Positions 1-12,500 of a stretch of DNA of 64,000 nt are shown in pieces (the stretch's first letter is position 1; each line of letters starts with the position of its first letter). The stretch comes from Achatina immaculata (Eukaryota; Mollusca; Gastropoda; Stylommatophora; Achatinidae): the NCBI GenBank assembly GCA_009760885.1, contig CM019713.1, positions 5,586,996-5,650,995 on the forward strand, given 5' to 3'. The notes under the pieces are model-generated. The model did not search any database. It saw only the letters and a list, made by a program, of their open reading frames with translations, and was not told where the DNA came from. Both the position numbers and the translations under genes were made by a program.

Positions 1-44
1 GTTTTTTTTAAAGACTATGGGAAGTTATTTCTGTACAGAGCATA

Positions 45-895
45 CAAGGCCTATCAAAAAAGCCAGACTTTGCAAAAGATAGTTTGTTTTTTTTGCTTTA
101 CTTAAAAGTTAGTCAGATTTGTCTCCTTTGAAATGGCTCTCTCCACTGTTGATACACTGCTCCCAACATACTTCTGGTTTCTGAATTCATCCTGGAACTG
201 GGACAGCAATCATGTCTGATGGAGAATTTTCTTTGATCTCATCTGTGATTTAAATGATGACCTTTAAGGGTGGATTTCAACTCTGGGAACAGAAAAGTAT
301 CTGCAGGAAATTTTCAGAAAGTTATTGTTGACACTGAAATGTTCAAACAGCTCCTGATTGATTGTGACTTGGTTCTCATTTTGTTATCTGTCAGCATGAA
401 CTTTTACAAATTCCTACTTCATCGGACTCTTCATGGATAGGCAAGCACTAATTTGAGTGAATTAAAGAACTCACTTTCTCAGTGTGATCATCATCCATGG
501 ATGTGGAAGGTTGTTCAGATTGGGGATCATCTTCTGTGAAAGTTCTTCAAGATTTGAAATGTTGGTACCACTTGTGGCACTGAATGGTGCAAACAATTGC
601 TCTCATAGGCCTGTTGAAGCATTTGAAAAATTTCAGTAAAAGTTTTACCTAATCTGAAACAGAACTTCACCAAACACTTTACTCTTCAAGATCCTTCATT
701 GCTCAACATATCAAAAATTGACAAATGCATTACCAAGACATTCACTATACTGCATGTAGATCGATGACTAATGGTTGTGGCATGATGCAACTATTATTAA
801 AATTAAAGTCAAGGCCACAGTCACACACACAAGCTGTAGCTAATTAATGCTTCCTTTGTTGCTGTGTGATGTTCTTTTTTTTTGGACAGGCCTTG
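45..895 (-). mobile_element. Decayed, internally deleted mariner element
   Basis: TA dinucleotides (43-44 and 896-897) flank inverted ends CAAGGCCTATCAAAAAA and its partner, read inward as CAAGGCCTGTCCAAAAAA. The minus strand keeps broken pieces of a mariner transposase: CHKWYQHFK, then SEQPSTSMDDDHTEKV, then, after a gap, a C-terminal piece near FQDEFRNQ. Stops and frameshifts are frequent and the catalytic core is gone. The length, 851 bp against about 1.3 kb for intact mariners, fits an internal deletion. Confidence 0.7.
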
Positions 896-897
896 TA

Positions 898-1638
898 TCT
901 CCTGTATTATGATTTGAAATGAAAGTGGGATTATTATAAAACGTGGAAAACTTAATTTCAGTTATTTCTAAGCTAAACATAAAGTGAAATTTTAATTTAA
1001 AAAAAAGGAGAAGCATTAAAACTAGGCTAAACTTCTAAACAATCATATACAGTAAAAGATATATTAGTGGTTTTATTGAGAAACCAGTGGAAGAGTTATA
1101 TTCATGTTGTATGATAAAACTTACGGGTTTTGGAGCTTTTCGAATTCAAGTGAAGGATTGTGAGCCTGTAACTTCTGTATATGTTTGTGTGTATATTTGG
1201 TGGCAGTGGTGGCGGTGGAGCTTAGGTCCTGGAACGATGTATTTTGTATGTAGCTGTAGTAATTTTTAAATTTACATGTGGTCTTAGCATTACTATTTTC
1301 CTAAAGTGCAGTCATAGTGCATTTTTTTTCCTTTTCATACACTGAAATCAAATGCCTAATCCTGTTTTTTTTAGAGCTACTTAATATTAATAGCTAGAAC
1401 TTTCTTGTTTAATTCATTATTTTAAAATCTCTGCATCTTTGTTTGCTGAAGCAGATATACTCAATTGTCACTTTATGTGTGAAGGAAATTTTACCCACAT
1501 TATTAAAAAATGAGAGTGTTAAATATTTTGCCAAGTTTTAGGTTTAAAGCTGTATATTTTATTTGCTTATATGATTGATGACCTTTATATTTGCAAATTG
1601 AAATTGGAAAGTCTGACTGATTCCTTTATTAGTAAAAG
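898..1638. other. AT-rich stretch, nothing recognised
   Basis: Only short chance frames. No splice-bounded coding block, no array and no terminal repeats were seen. Confidence 0.5.
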
Positions 1639-1896
1639 GTAAAATCCCCATTTCCATGCCATCAAGGCATATTGGGCATATGGTGTTAGGCCCATATTTC
1701 CAAGACCTTCAGCACATGAAAGTGTGATGTGGTCAGTATTACACTTCCTAAAGTTCTCTGATACCCATTTTTAGAGGCTGGATGGAGCCTGGGGCCTTTT
1801 TTGGTGTGTACGTGAAAAAATCCCACTGCTGGGACTTGAACCTGGTACCACCAGATTAATAAACCAAGTATCTAACTACTCAGCTAACCAGGCTGC
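1639..1896 (-). mobile_element. tRNA-derived SINE, family A
   Basis: Read on the minus strand it starts with a tRNA-like head (TGAGTAGTTAGATAC, then GGTTCAAGTCCCAGCAG as B box), followed by a body ending GGCCTAACACC ... GATGGCATGGAAA. The same body occurs at 16181-16456 (+) and 61107-61350 (-). Confidence 0.75.
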
Positions 1897-3408
1897 CTTC
1901 ATTATTAGTGGATGAGCTTTATTTATTTATTTTTTTAACAAGCAGAGAATTGATAGACTTTTCATATGAAGGTTTGGAACATAGAGGGGTGGTAGGGTGT
2001 GCACGCTTGTGTGTGTACATGGTCTCGGTGTTATATATTTGCCTCATGCTTTGGAGATTGTGGGTTCAGATCCCATCAGAAGTGGCAGGGTAGTGGGATC
2101 AGATCTTCACATGTATTTTCACACACATTAAAAATCCTGTAGCAGTTAGAAATCGCAAAAAGAGTATTCCAGACAGCCACTGCCTGGGCAAATTTATAGA
2201 AAAAAATCTGCAGCAGAGATTGGCACAAGTGCCTGGAATGTCAGTGCTGATTGTGAAACCCGCTCTGACATGTCAGGACAAGCGACGAGCAGAATGGGAA
2301 TATCTTGGCTGCAATAAAGCCATTTCCGAACAGACAAGCAAGGAAAGGAGCAGTCATACCTTCTGCAAAGGTTTTGTCTTTCTCTCTGTCAGAGTATTTT
2401 TTTTCTCTTGCAGATTTCATAATACCCCAGTATTACTATTATTATCTTAAGTTATCAAAGGATCATTATGAAGCCATATTATTATCATTGCTTAATTTTG
2501 TGAAATCTGATCCATAAATTTTATATCTGAGATGACCACCAACTGAAACCATATCAGAACAGACTAAACCAAGTAGCATTAGGAAAGAAGGGCAGCAGAT
2601 CTTATTAAAAATACCAAATATACTGCAGTATGGAGAAGCATGATCACCAACTACTACTGGCATGGCATATAATGAACAAAAGATGAAACGGAGTGGATGA
2701 TGGTTTGAACTAACCAGAGAGTCTTGGCTCAGCATATTGTAGCTTTAATCAGAAAGTTGTATATCTTATAAGGCAAAACACAATTGAGCTACAGTAATAC
2801 TTTAACATCCTGCTTCAAAATCACATTGTTATGCAAGTTGGCATTCATGTGACACTCACATGATGTTTTGTTTAATATCGCCATTTTCTGTGCACCTTAA
2901 CATTCTGTTTACCATCGCATATTGTCATCTTTAACATCATACAATGTATACATCATACATTGTATACATCATGCATTGTGTATCTGAGATTCATCCTGTA
3001 TCATTATCTTGTTAACACATTCTTTATTTACAGTTTAAAATGCAGACCACTTCAATCTAATATTATTTAAAAACTAAAATTTTATTACTTTTCATCACTT
3101 CTTATCATTATAAATTTAACTGTTCAGAGTTGAGTAGAAGAATACAGTCAGACTAAGATAAATTAATGCATTTATTTTACAAATTACTCAGCACTGAAAT
3201 AGTTTTCAGATAAAAATATCATAGCAATATAATTCTTTTTATATTTAATGAAGTTTAACGACATTATACTAAAAAAAAGAATTTATATAATTTTGCTTAC
3301 AAGCAAGGAAAGTTTGTACAGAGATAACTTTCATAATAGTACAGAGAATGTCTTTATAACTTTATGCATGATCAGATTTGTAAATCTGTTTCTGATTCAT
3401 TTTTTCAG
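1897..3408. other. AT-rich flank of EPS8-like exon
   Basis: Bases 1985-2110 hold a weak tRNA-like B box (GTGGGTTCAGATCCCATC) that may be a third SINE type. Bases 2160-2370 are GC-richer than their surroundings but have no convincing exon borders. Short repeats with TGTATACATCAT occur at 2940-2985. Confidence 0.4.
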
Positions 3409-3508
3409 GATGAAGACCATTTTGAACACCGCAGTCCAAATGGAGCTATATCTTCAAGAATTGCAGAAACTTCTTTTATGAGTGATGATAGAGGGCCAGC
3501 TCGTAGAG
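3409..3508 (+). CDS. EPS8-like exon (first visible)
   Basis: The acceptor ttttttcag is followed by 33 codons starting DEDHFEHRSPNG and ending DDRGPARR plus one base, then donor AG|GTGAAT. The extra g joins 'at' of the exon at 15161 to make GAT (D), and the frame continues open through 207 further codons. The ATG-started frame over the same bases (MKTILNTAVQ) is a shadow. The exon enters in phase 0. I could not find the preceding exon in bases 1-3400. Confidence 0.75.
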
Positions 3509-6500
3509 GTGAATTCAAGTATTTCTGATTGGCTGTCTTCCAACTTTCCCCCCAACCCAAGATCAGGCCAAACAGTTCCACTGCTTGCCTACTCATCAAC
3601 CTGTTGAACAAACTACCCATTTACCTGCAAGCCAACAGTGTGTGTGTGTGTGCCTTTGATTTCAGCTTTGCCTTTTTATTCCCAGTTTAGAAAAAAAAAA
3701 AAAAAAGAGAAACATTGTTTCATTTTCTAGTCTTTAGTGCGGCTTGTGAACTTTGTTAATGCCCATAGCAGGTGTTTGAGGAGTTCAGAGTTTTTATTAA
3801 ATGTTTCTGTCATTTGAACGAATTCCCTTAAGAGTGTTGAGTTGTTGTAAAGAAACAAAATCAGTGGCTATTTTGTTACGTGAGGTCACACACATTTTCT
3901 AACATTTATGTGAGTTTGTCATTTAGTGAGTGCAGATACTTTTCTCATTCAGAAAAGATAAAAAGAAAAGCACACATTATGAAGTATTTTAATTCATTAT
4001 TGTTTTGGCCACATTACTGACAATTGTTGTGAAGCAGCATCATTTTTTTTTTTGAAGGTGTGAGAAAATGGATAATGGAAAAAATTCATTTCAAAGTTAA
4101 AAGTTTCAGCTATTAAGAAATTGCAGACATTTATAAAACAGTCTCCCCCCCACCCTCCTCTGTTAATTTCATAGTACAAATGCCATGTACAATGAACAGG
4201 TAATATGTCCTCATAATGATTATTGTTTGCTATAGATCAGTTTGTATTCTTTTGTACACCCTGAAAACTGAGCTTTGATTTCATTTTCACTACAGTTTTT
4301 TAAAATTTATTTATTTACTTTTATTGTGGCATCTGTTGATCAAAATAATTCATCAAAGACTTCATTATTGTTTTGGTTGTCAAAAGAAGGTGGAAAAGAT
4401 AATATAAGATTCTTGTTTTACTTTTACTTTGTTTGTTGTTTATTACACAATTTGTGCATTGTGTGTTATATTTAAAAAAATGTACAAAACTGTTGTTCTG
4501 TAAGAACAGAAAAAAATGTATAAGGTCTAAGTTTAGAGAGGCATATATTTAATCAGTGTACGAGAAGAATGGAGTTTGCTGTAATGATTTTTTCTACACT
4601 TTTTGAGTGTTAGTAGGTGTGTGAATATATTTCCAGTTTTTGATCATGAAATTTTGAGGTTGGGAATTAGCTGCTGTTTGCTAGTTTTTAAATTTTTATT
4701 TACCTTCAAGCAATGAAGAAAAAAAAGTTTTAAGAATATTGAGGTTATTTCTTGTGGTGAAATTTATCATTTTTTTTGGTAACCTTTTTTTTTCTTAAAA
4801 AATAAGAACATTGTAATCAACATTTGACAATGTATATAACAAGATATATATATACAGTTTAATGATGGAATGTTTATTGTATTTTGTATTTGAGAGGACC
4901 TCTGATTGCACATGTACAATACATATAAATCATGTGTCTCTTCTTCTTGTTTCTTTCTACAGTACCAGCATTGTATATTTATCATCTTCCATATTATATA
5001 TATATATATATGCTACAATCTTTTATATTAAGCCTGGTTCATGTTACAAGTTTATTGATAAGAATGGAGTACAGCGGTGTAAGAATGCAGCATTAGGAAA
5101 TGAAAAGTGAAAAAACCAAAAAAAGTTTAACCTGAATCCAAGAGTGAATGGTAGCAATCAGGGTAAACATTTAACTCTTCCCGAGCGGGCGGGAAAACGC
5201 GGACGTACCGTAGGGTGCGGAGCAAAATGCACGGGTGTTTAGAAGATTGACGGGTATAGTTGAAAAAGTGAATTTAAAATATTATTTCCATGTTTAAAAA
5301 ATACTAAATATACATTTACAAAAAGGTAAATGAATAAAGGTTCCAGAAATGTCTAGTTTTTTTAGGAAAAAATAACTGTTGAGAAAATAAGACAAAATAT
5401 TTAGCCTTCCTCCCCCCAGAAAAATCTATAAAACACTAAACTAATGGTTGTCTACTTACCAAGAGCTGTAAATATCCACTTGTTACACACAATTTGAAGA
5501 TAAAATGAATTCCATCCAAGAAATATCACTTTTTACACAAATTGAAAAAAAAATCAGAAGCAGAACACTGAAACTAGCAAGAAAAGATAAAAGAAGAAGA
5601 ACAATAGTTATATTCAGTTTGAGAAAAATCTTCTTGAAGATTGGGGTAGTCCTGAAAAGGACCTGGTTATGGTGCAGAGTAATCTCCATGCTAATCTCCA
5701 TGCAGTACTGACATGTTTCCTACCAAATATTGTCGCAAACATTTCTCTACAAGCTATTGTACCTTGTCTAACAGGTCTAGAGCTATGGGAGGTACATTCA
5801 GTAAAATCTGCCATGTCGAAAGGCATGTCCAAAGTTCGATATACTTTGAAAATTTGCAAAAAAATTGAACAGAAAGTTTCCCAATATGTCCTCTTATCAC
5901 CCACGCTGGATAAACAGGAGGAAGGTTATTTCTGACATGCGCAGTTAACATTCAAAGTAAAAAGTGGATTAGAGTGATTTCGAGAATTAAAAATATCAGG
6001 ATCCTGACCATACGGCCACAACGGGAAACCGGACATGTCAGGATCGTGACCGTCAGCACGAGAAGAGTTAAGGAAGCAAAGAGTTTTGAGAGAAAATAAG
6101 ATGAGACTTGGTTATAAAGTTTCTTCACTGTCAGCATCTCATATATAGTACAGTCAGAAAAAGAAATGTATTACAGTCAAATGCATTTTACATACATCTT
6201 CAGTAATCATCATGGATGTTGTCAGTAAAAGATAAAAGTCTTCATAATATTTGATTGATCTGATATTGCTTGTTTTAGAAAGGCATTCACACGGGCCACA
6301 TGATCACCATAAGTAAAGCATTCCTGCAGCTAGATACCACCTGTCATTTTTGCCTTTATTGTGGGGACAGTGAAAAAAAAGTAAAGAGTGAGCACTTAAA
6401 ACACATTAGGAAATTTGAAAATAGAATGCAGTCTGAATCATATATTTGAGGAAGTGAAATTTGATGGAGATTTCTGGGTGGAGTTGCTAAGTAGATATGA

Positions 6501-9500
6501 GACTACTTTAGCAGTTTCATCAAAACCATTTTGCCATTTATTAAAAAAAAAATTTTTTTTAACTGTGTTATTTGTTACATTATGTTTTAGTTTGCCTTTA
6601 TATATTCTTGTTTATAGCTGATAATTTGCTTTAGCCTTATGCAACATATTCCTGTGTCATTATTGTATCATGTATACATATAATATTATAGTATAGGTGT
6701 GCCAGGTCACTTAAAAATTTTGTTTTTCAACCATGTTTTTCAAACATGAGAATTAAACATTATTAAGGATTGATAACAGATAATCCTCCAGTTCTCTAGA
6801 GTAGTGGTTCTTAGTCTTTTACCTCTTTCTGGAGGTCCATGAAAGGATTTTTGGTGGTCCACAGCCAGCAGAAGAATTGAGTATTGAGCATTAAAAAAAT
6901 ATACATCTGCTTTATTTTCTCTTGTAAAATATTTGTGTAATTGTGCCCACCATTTTTGAGACTTTCATTTTCTGAACTGTTGGACCAAAGAGTAATTGCT
7001 TTAAAATTAAAGCAATAAACAGAACCAAGATGATACTGTTTATTGCTTTATTTTTTAATGAGGGGTCCACAACTGTTCTCGGGTCAGAAAGGGGTCCACA
7101 GTTGTTCACAGCCCAGAAAGGGGTTTCATGGTTAAAAAAAAAAAAAGGTTGAGAACCACTGGTGTAGGGTTTTTTGTTTTTTTTTGAGTAGTTACAAAAA
7201 TATGCCAGTTTTCAAGGGAGAAGTGTTCTTGAAAATATTTCTAGTAAATATATTTTAACCATTTCTTATACTGTCAGTTTTTGTTCACATCTTTCATTAA
7301 AAAGAAAAAGAAAGAAAAAAAAACAACTAGAAACCTGTTATTGAAAAAAAAAAAAAGTCAGTTCATGTGTTAAATCATCTTTTATAAATTTCACAAGGTG
7401 AAAACTAACAGGTGAATGAAGCAAAAACAAAGTTGGAAATTGATAACTAACAGCAGGGTCCCACTATTTAAAATTTAAAAGGAGAAGGGGTAGTTAGACT
7501 GTTTTAAGCATCAAACTTGTGTGTTTTGTAACCAGTAAAACTAAGAAATCATCGTCATCATCATCATCAGGATGAATCAAGAGAAGGTGAGAATAGAACA
7601 GCCTTTTCTCAGACCATGATTTGTGGTGTACATTGACAGTTTGTATCTTGTTGTTACCAGGATTTTAGTGTCAGGTAATGGCTTTTCTAGGTCATTGCAT
7701 TGTGCCGCCGTTGGTTGGTGATTGAGAAAGGCTGTTAGTTTTTTTTGTTTTTTTTTAGGTTCCCAGTAATGAGGATGCGGCCTCAGACTTTTAAAAACAT
7801 TTGAGGCTTCAGATGTGGGACCTGTGTGTGTTCTTTTAGAACAGAATAGGCAAGCCTTTACTGTACAGTTTATTATTTCTGGATGATTGGTTAGTTCTTT
7901 GATTAAAGGTGCTCTGTTCACATGGTAGTTTTGCATATATGGGGTAGTATGCATGCAGATACATAGAACATGTGCAGTGGATGTTGCTTCATTTAGCTTT
8001 GATAGTGGCCTTTTGTTCTGCCTGATATAGCTATCGTGTAACACAGTAGCTTGTATTTGTCATTGTGTGGTGTCAGCATTAGCATAGACTAGATGGTTAC
8101 ATCTATACCTCTTGTTGTTTTGTATTGAATAAGTGTCAAACTTCCAGTCCAGTAGTGCTGATGTTTTCCCTTTGCCTTCCATGAGTTTATGTACAGTTTT
8201 TCTCTCCAGTCTGGCAATGGTAAATGTTTTCCCTTTATGTTCTGTGAATTTGTGTGCAGTTTTTCTGTCCAGTCTAGCTATGCTAAGTGTTTTCCATTCG
8301 CCTTCCATGAGTTTGTATACAGTTTTTCTCATCTAGCATTTGTCTAATGTTGTTTTCTCATAAGGTGGTACAGTGAAGCAGTTCACAGAATCAAAATGGA
8401 TGAAATGGAGGTGGAAATACTTGTGCCAGTTTTCTGATGTTAATAATGTTACATGTTCATCTCCCTTTTTTTTTTGTCCTCTCATTAATATCAGGGAAAA
8501 CTGAGAAATCAAAAATGTATGAGATCTTAAACAGTACATCATGTAGCCCTTGTGAATTACAGATTTATAATTAAATATTGAAACAAAATGTTGTATATTG
8601 TCTGTTTTCATGTATTCCATTGTGTAGCTGATCCTCATTCTCAGAGATATTCCACACATGAACTGTGGTATAATGGTTGGCTGTGCCCTTGGTTTTTTTC
8701 TATGTTGAATGTATACAGATTATTTATCTAACACAGAGTAACTTGTGTATGCATTATTTGGATCATATTTCATATAACAGTTTATGATATGTTTTCTGCT
8801 GATATATCCCTGTTTTATTTTTTATTTAATGAAGACTTATAATGATAAAGTTGATTGTATTTGGTAAAAAGGCCTGCTCATGTTATGTTGGTGTAAAGGT
8901 TCAGTTGTTCACTAGTATATATATTCTCCTTTATAAAATGAAAGAAGCTACTGGAGCTATTGGAATGTAATGTTAGAGGAGGTTTAATTGTGTTAATGTG
9001 ACAAATAGGAGACATGGGCATTGTGGGGCAGAGAAAACTCTTCCCATAATTCTGTAGCACTTTTTTTTTGTGTGTGTGAAGATTTGGAAATAAATAAAGC
9101 AGCAGAAGTAGGAAGCTAGATAAATTTTGAATGCAGCAGAGATTAAGAAAAGCAGAGAGTTTTAGAGATAGAGGGTTTGTTAAAATGACTATAGGAAATG
9201 CAGGTGATGAAGTGATTGTGAAATTAGAGGAAAAAATAATAACAAAGTCATGGTTGTGGCGCATACAAGAAAAGTTGGTAATAAATGTTACATATGACTG
9301 AAGTACTGAAATGTGAGGGGAACAAGGAGTAAGGGTAGAGCAGATGAAATATGGAGAAGAACAACAGAGAAGATGTTGAGCAATAGAGGGCTCACCTGGG
9401 CAAGAGTGGAAAAGAAAAAAAGTGGAGGACAGGTATTTGTGGAAAACCCTTGCAGAAGCTCCATGTGGCTTGGGCTCTTAAGGTTCACAGAGAGAGAGAG

Positions 9501-12500
9501 AGAGATGACTGAAATAAACTAGGTAAGGTCAACAGAATCACACAAAAGCTATCTTGGAAATAAAAAAGGGAAACCAAAGAAACTGGAACATACATTATAT
9601 TTATATTGAAACTGACAGTGAGGAAAAAAATGTATTATTTAAAAAGTCAGAGATGTTGTAGAAATATACACCAGACTGAGATAGAACTGTAGACAAGACG
9701 AAGATAAAATGAAACTAGAATTACAAAAATAGCACGAGTGCTGGAGTTAGTGTGAATAATTGTTGTCATTACTTTTAACTTTGTGAACATCCCAAGCAAG
9801 GGCCTGAAGTAATACAAGGGCTTACTTTTACATGGTTATTTCTTTCTCTCTCTGCTTTGTGTACATTTATTGTCATGTTTTTTTTTAACTCTCTACTTGT
9901 GTGTACATTTATTGTCATTTTAAAAAAATTTTCTGCGTTTGTGTACATTGTCTTGTTTTTAACCTCCCCATATCCATTGTTACTTACAAGTGCCTACATA
10001 TTAACAGAGCAGACTTTTCATGATGCCTGATAACCAGATGTATCTTTTCATATGTTACAGAGATCATTCCATAGGTAACAAATACAAGAAAAGCATAATG
10101 TTGTGTATACAACAATTCATTTATCTTTCTTTTTTCTTTCAAAATTCTGTACCTCAGTCCCAAAAAAAAAAAAAATTGTGTGAACTTTTCATCAAATATT
10201 TTGTAGGAGAGAGTGCTTAGATAACTGCAAAGAAATAAGAATCTAGGAGTGAGATATTGAGAAATGATGTGTGTGTGCATGCTAAGTGAAGCTTATTGGG
10301 CTGTGCTCTGCATAGTTGTCAGTGAGTTAAGAAAGAAGCAGATGTTCATGGAGAATTTTATCCTTCATATTCACAGCCACAATCAAGTAATTCTCATTGA
10401 ACACGACAAAAAAAATCTGAAAGAACTGGGAGAAAATACCTACTTAAAAAAAAAAAAAAGGTAGAAAATAAGAATAATTTTGTTTGCGTTGAAGAAAATG
10501 AAGGACAAGAGTGAATGTAAGATATTGAAATACAATGTGAAGATAATATGAAAATAGAATGAAGGTGGGATAAAGAAAGCTTCATTTGTCAGAATCAGTT
10601 TTTCATGAATAGCAGATAAGAATAAGGAAAATGAGAAACACTCACCCTTCAGTGTTAGATGCATGGATAAGAAGGAGGGGGATGTGAAGAGAGAGTTAGA
10701 ACAAAAGAAGTGAATAATAAAATTCAGTGGATGGAGACAAAGGGAGAAGATAATAAAACACTTTATGACATGATAGGAGTCTGAAAAAAAAAATTGGAAG
10801 ATGCTAGAGGGAATCTGATGTTTGACATAGCATTGTTTCACAACTTGCAGAGATTGCTCACTTTGAAGTACCATATGTGAGCACATTTGTCTGAGCATGC
10901 AGAAGACTCTTTTCACATTTGCTGTTAGTAGCCTCTCTCTTTTCACATTGCTGTTAGTAGCCTCTCTCTTTTCACATTGCTGTTAGTAGCCGCTCTCTCT
11001 TTTCACATTGCTGTTAGCAGCCTCTCTCTTTTCACATTGCTGTTAGCAGCCTCTGTCTTTTCACATTGCTGTTAGTATCCTCTCTCTTTTCACATTGCTG
11101 TTAGCAGCCTCTCTCTTTTCACATTGCTGTTAGCAGCCTCTGTCTTTTCACATTGCTGTTAATAGCCTCTCTCTTTTCACATTGCTGTTAGTATCTTCTC
11201 TCTTTTCACATTGCTGTTAGCAGCCTCTGTCTTTTCACATTGCTGTTAGCAGCCTCTCTTTTCACCTTGCTGTTAGTAGCCTCTGTCTTTTCACATTGCT
11301 GTTAATGCACTCGCATGTCTTTTCACATTGCTGTTAGTAGCCTTTCTCTTTTCACATTGCTGTTAGTAGCCTTTCTCTTTTCACATTGCTGTTAGTAGCC
11401 TTTCTCTTTTCACATTGCTGTTAGTAGCCTTTCTCTTTTCACATTGCTGTTAGTAGCCTTTCTCTTTTCACATTGCTGTTAGTAGCCTTTCTCTTTTCAC
11501 ATTGCTGTTAGTAGCCTCTGTCTTTTCACATTGCTGTTAGTAACCTCTCTCTAAGATCAGTTCACTTTTTTTTTCTTTCTTCACATAAACTTTGTGCCTT
11601 ACCACTGTCATCTACTGACACCAGAACCATTTGTTTTCCGACTGTTAATGCTTTTGTTACCAATCTTTGTCAAGTGTTGTATTTGAGTATATGAACATAT
11701 TTTTTTTCTGGGTCATAATGACACCTGGAAGCATTACAACACTTATGTATATTAGCTTTATATCTACACGATTATTTTGGGTTGTATAACTTATTTATCT
11801 CATATTTGATTGTTGAGATTTGTTCTATAAATTTTAACCCTCCTTGTATAAAAACAACTGAATTTTTTTTTTCTATAAAGCTTCCAATAAATTATAGAGA
11901 AACAATCAATAAATTCAGTATTTATAAAAAAACCTGGAAGAAAATTTTCTCTTGCTAAGTCACTGATAGTGAAGTGAAGTTATGTGAATGTTATGCGTGG
12001 CATTGTGGTTAGTGCGCTCTTCTCTCATGCAGAGACTGGTAGTTTAAGTCTTGGCAAGACCAGTTACCCAGCTGTAGATATGGATATTTGGCTTCTCTTG
12101 AAGCTTGAGAAGGAAAGGCAGCCAGGAGTGATGCTGTGTACAGCCAGGTTGGGCATCAACACATTATCTTTGAGTACCTCTGTGGCATTATAGGACAATG
12201 TTTTTTTTTTTAACTTTTAACTTGAAAGAGTTCATGTTGTCAAATCAAAACATATCTTGTTTCATTTTTCTTTTCCCTGCACACTAACCATGAGATAACC
12301 AAACAGAAATCATATACAGAATTAGCTTTCAACCGCTTCTGCCTAACCTGGTTATCATTTATTTAACCACTTTACAGCCAGTTTTTTTCTCTAAATCTAT
12401 GATTATGTGAACTTTTTAAAGACTTTGCTGAACATTGTCATTCATATGTCAAATCTTGATTCTTGAATGTAAACCTTGTATACACATAACCTTTATCCAT

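Noticed and set aside
2160..2400. Possible extra EPS8-like exon upstream of 3409
   Set aside because: Bases are somewhat GC-rich, but no frame with good splice borders joins in phase 0 to the next exon, and no EPS8 motif is visible.
6798..7166. Clean 8-bp target duplication for the hAT-like MITE
   Set aside because: Flanks agree at only about half the positions, so only the terminal motifs support the call.
10440..10946. 168-codon minus-strand frame
   Set aside because: Low-complexity F/L/S/I sequence, antisense of purine-rich DNA, overlapping the start of the 29-bp array.
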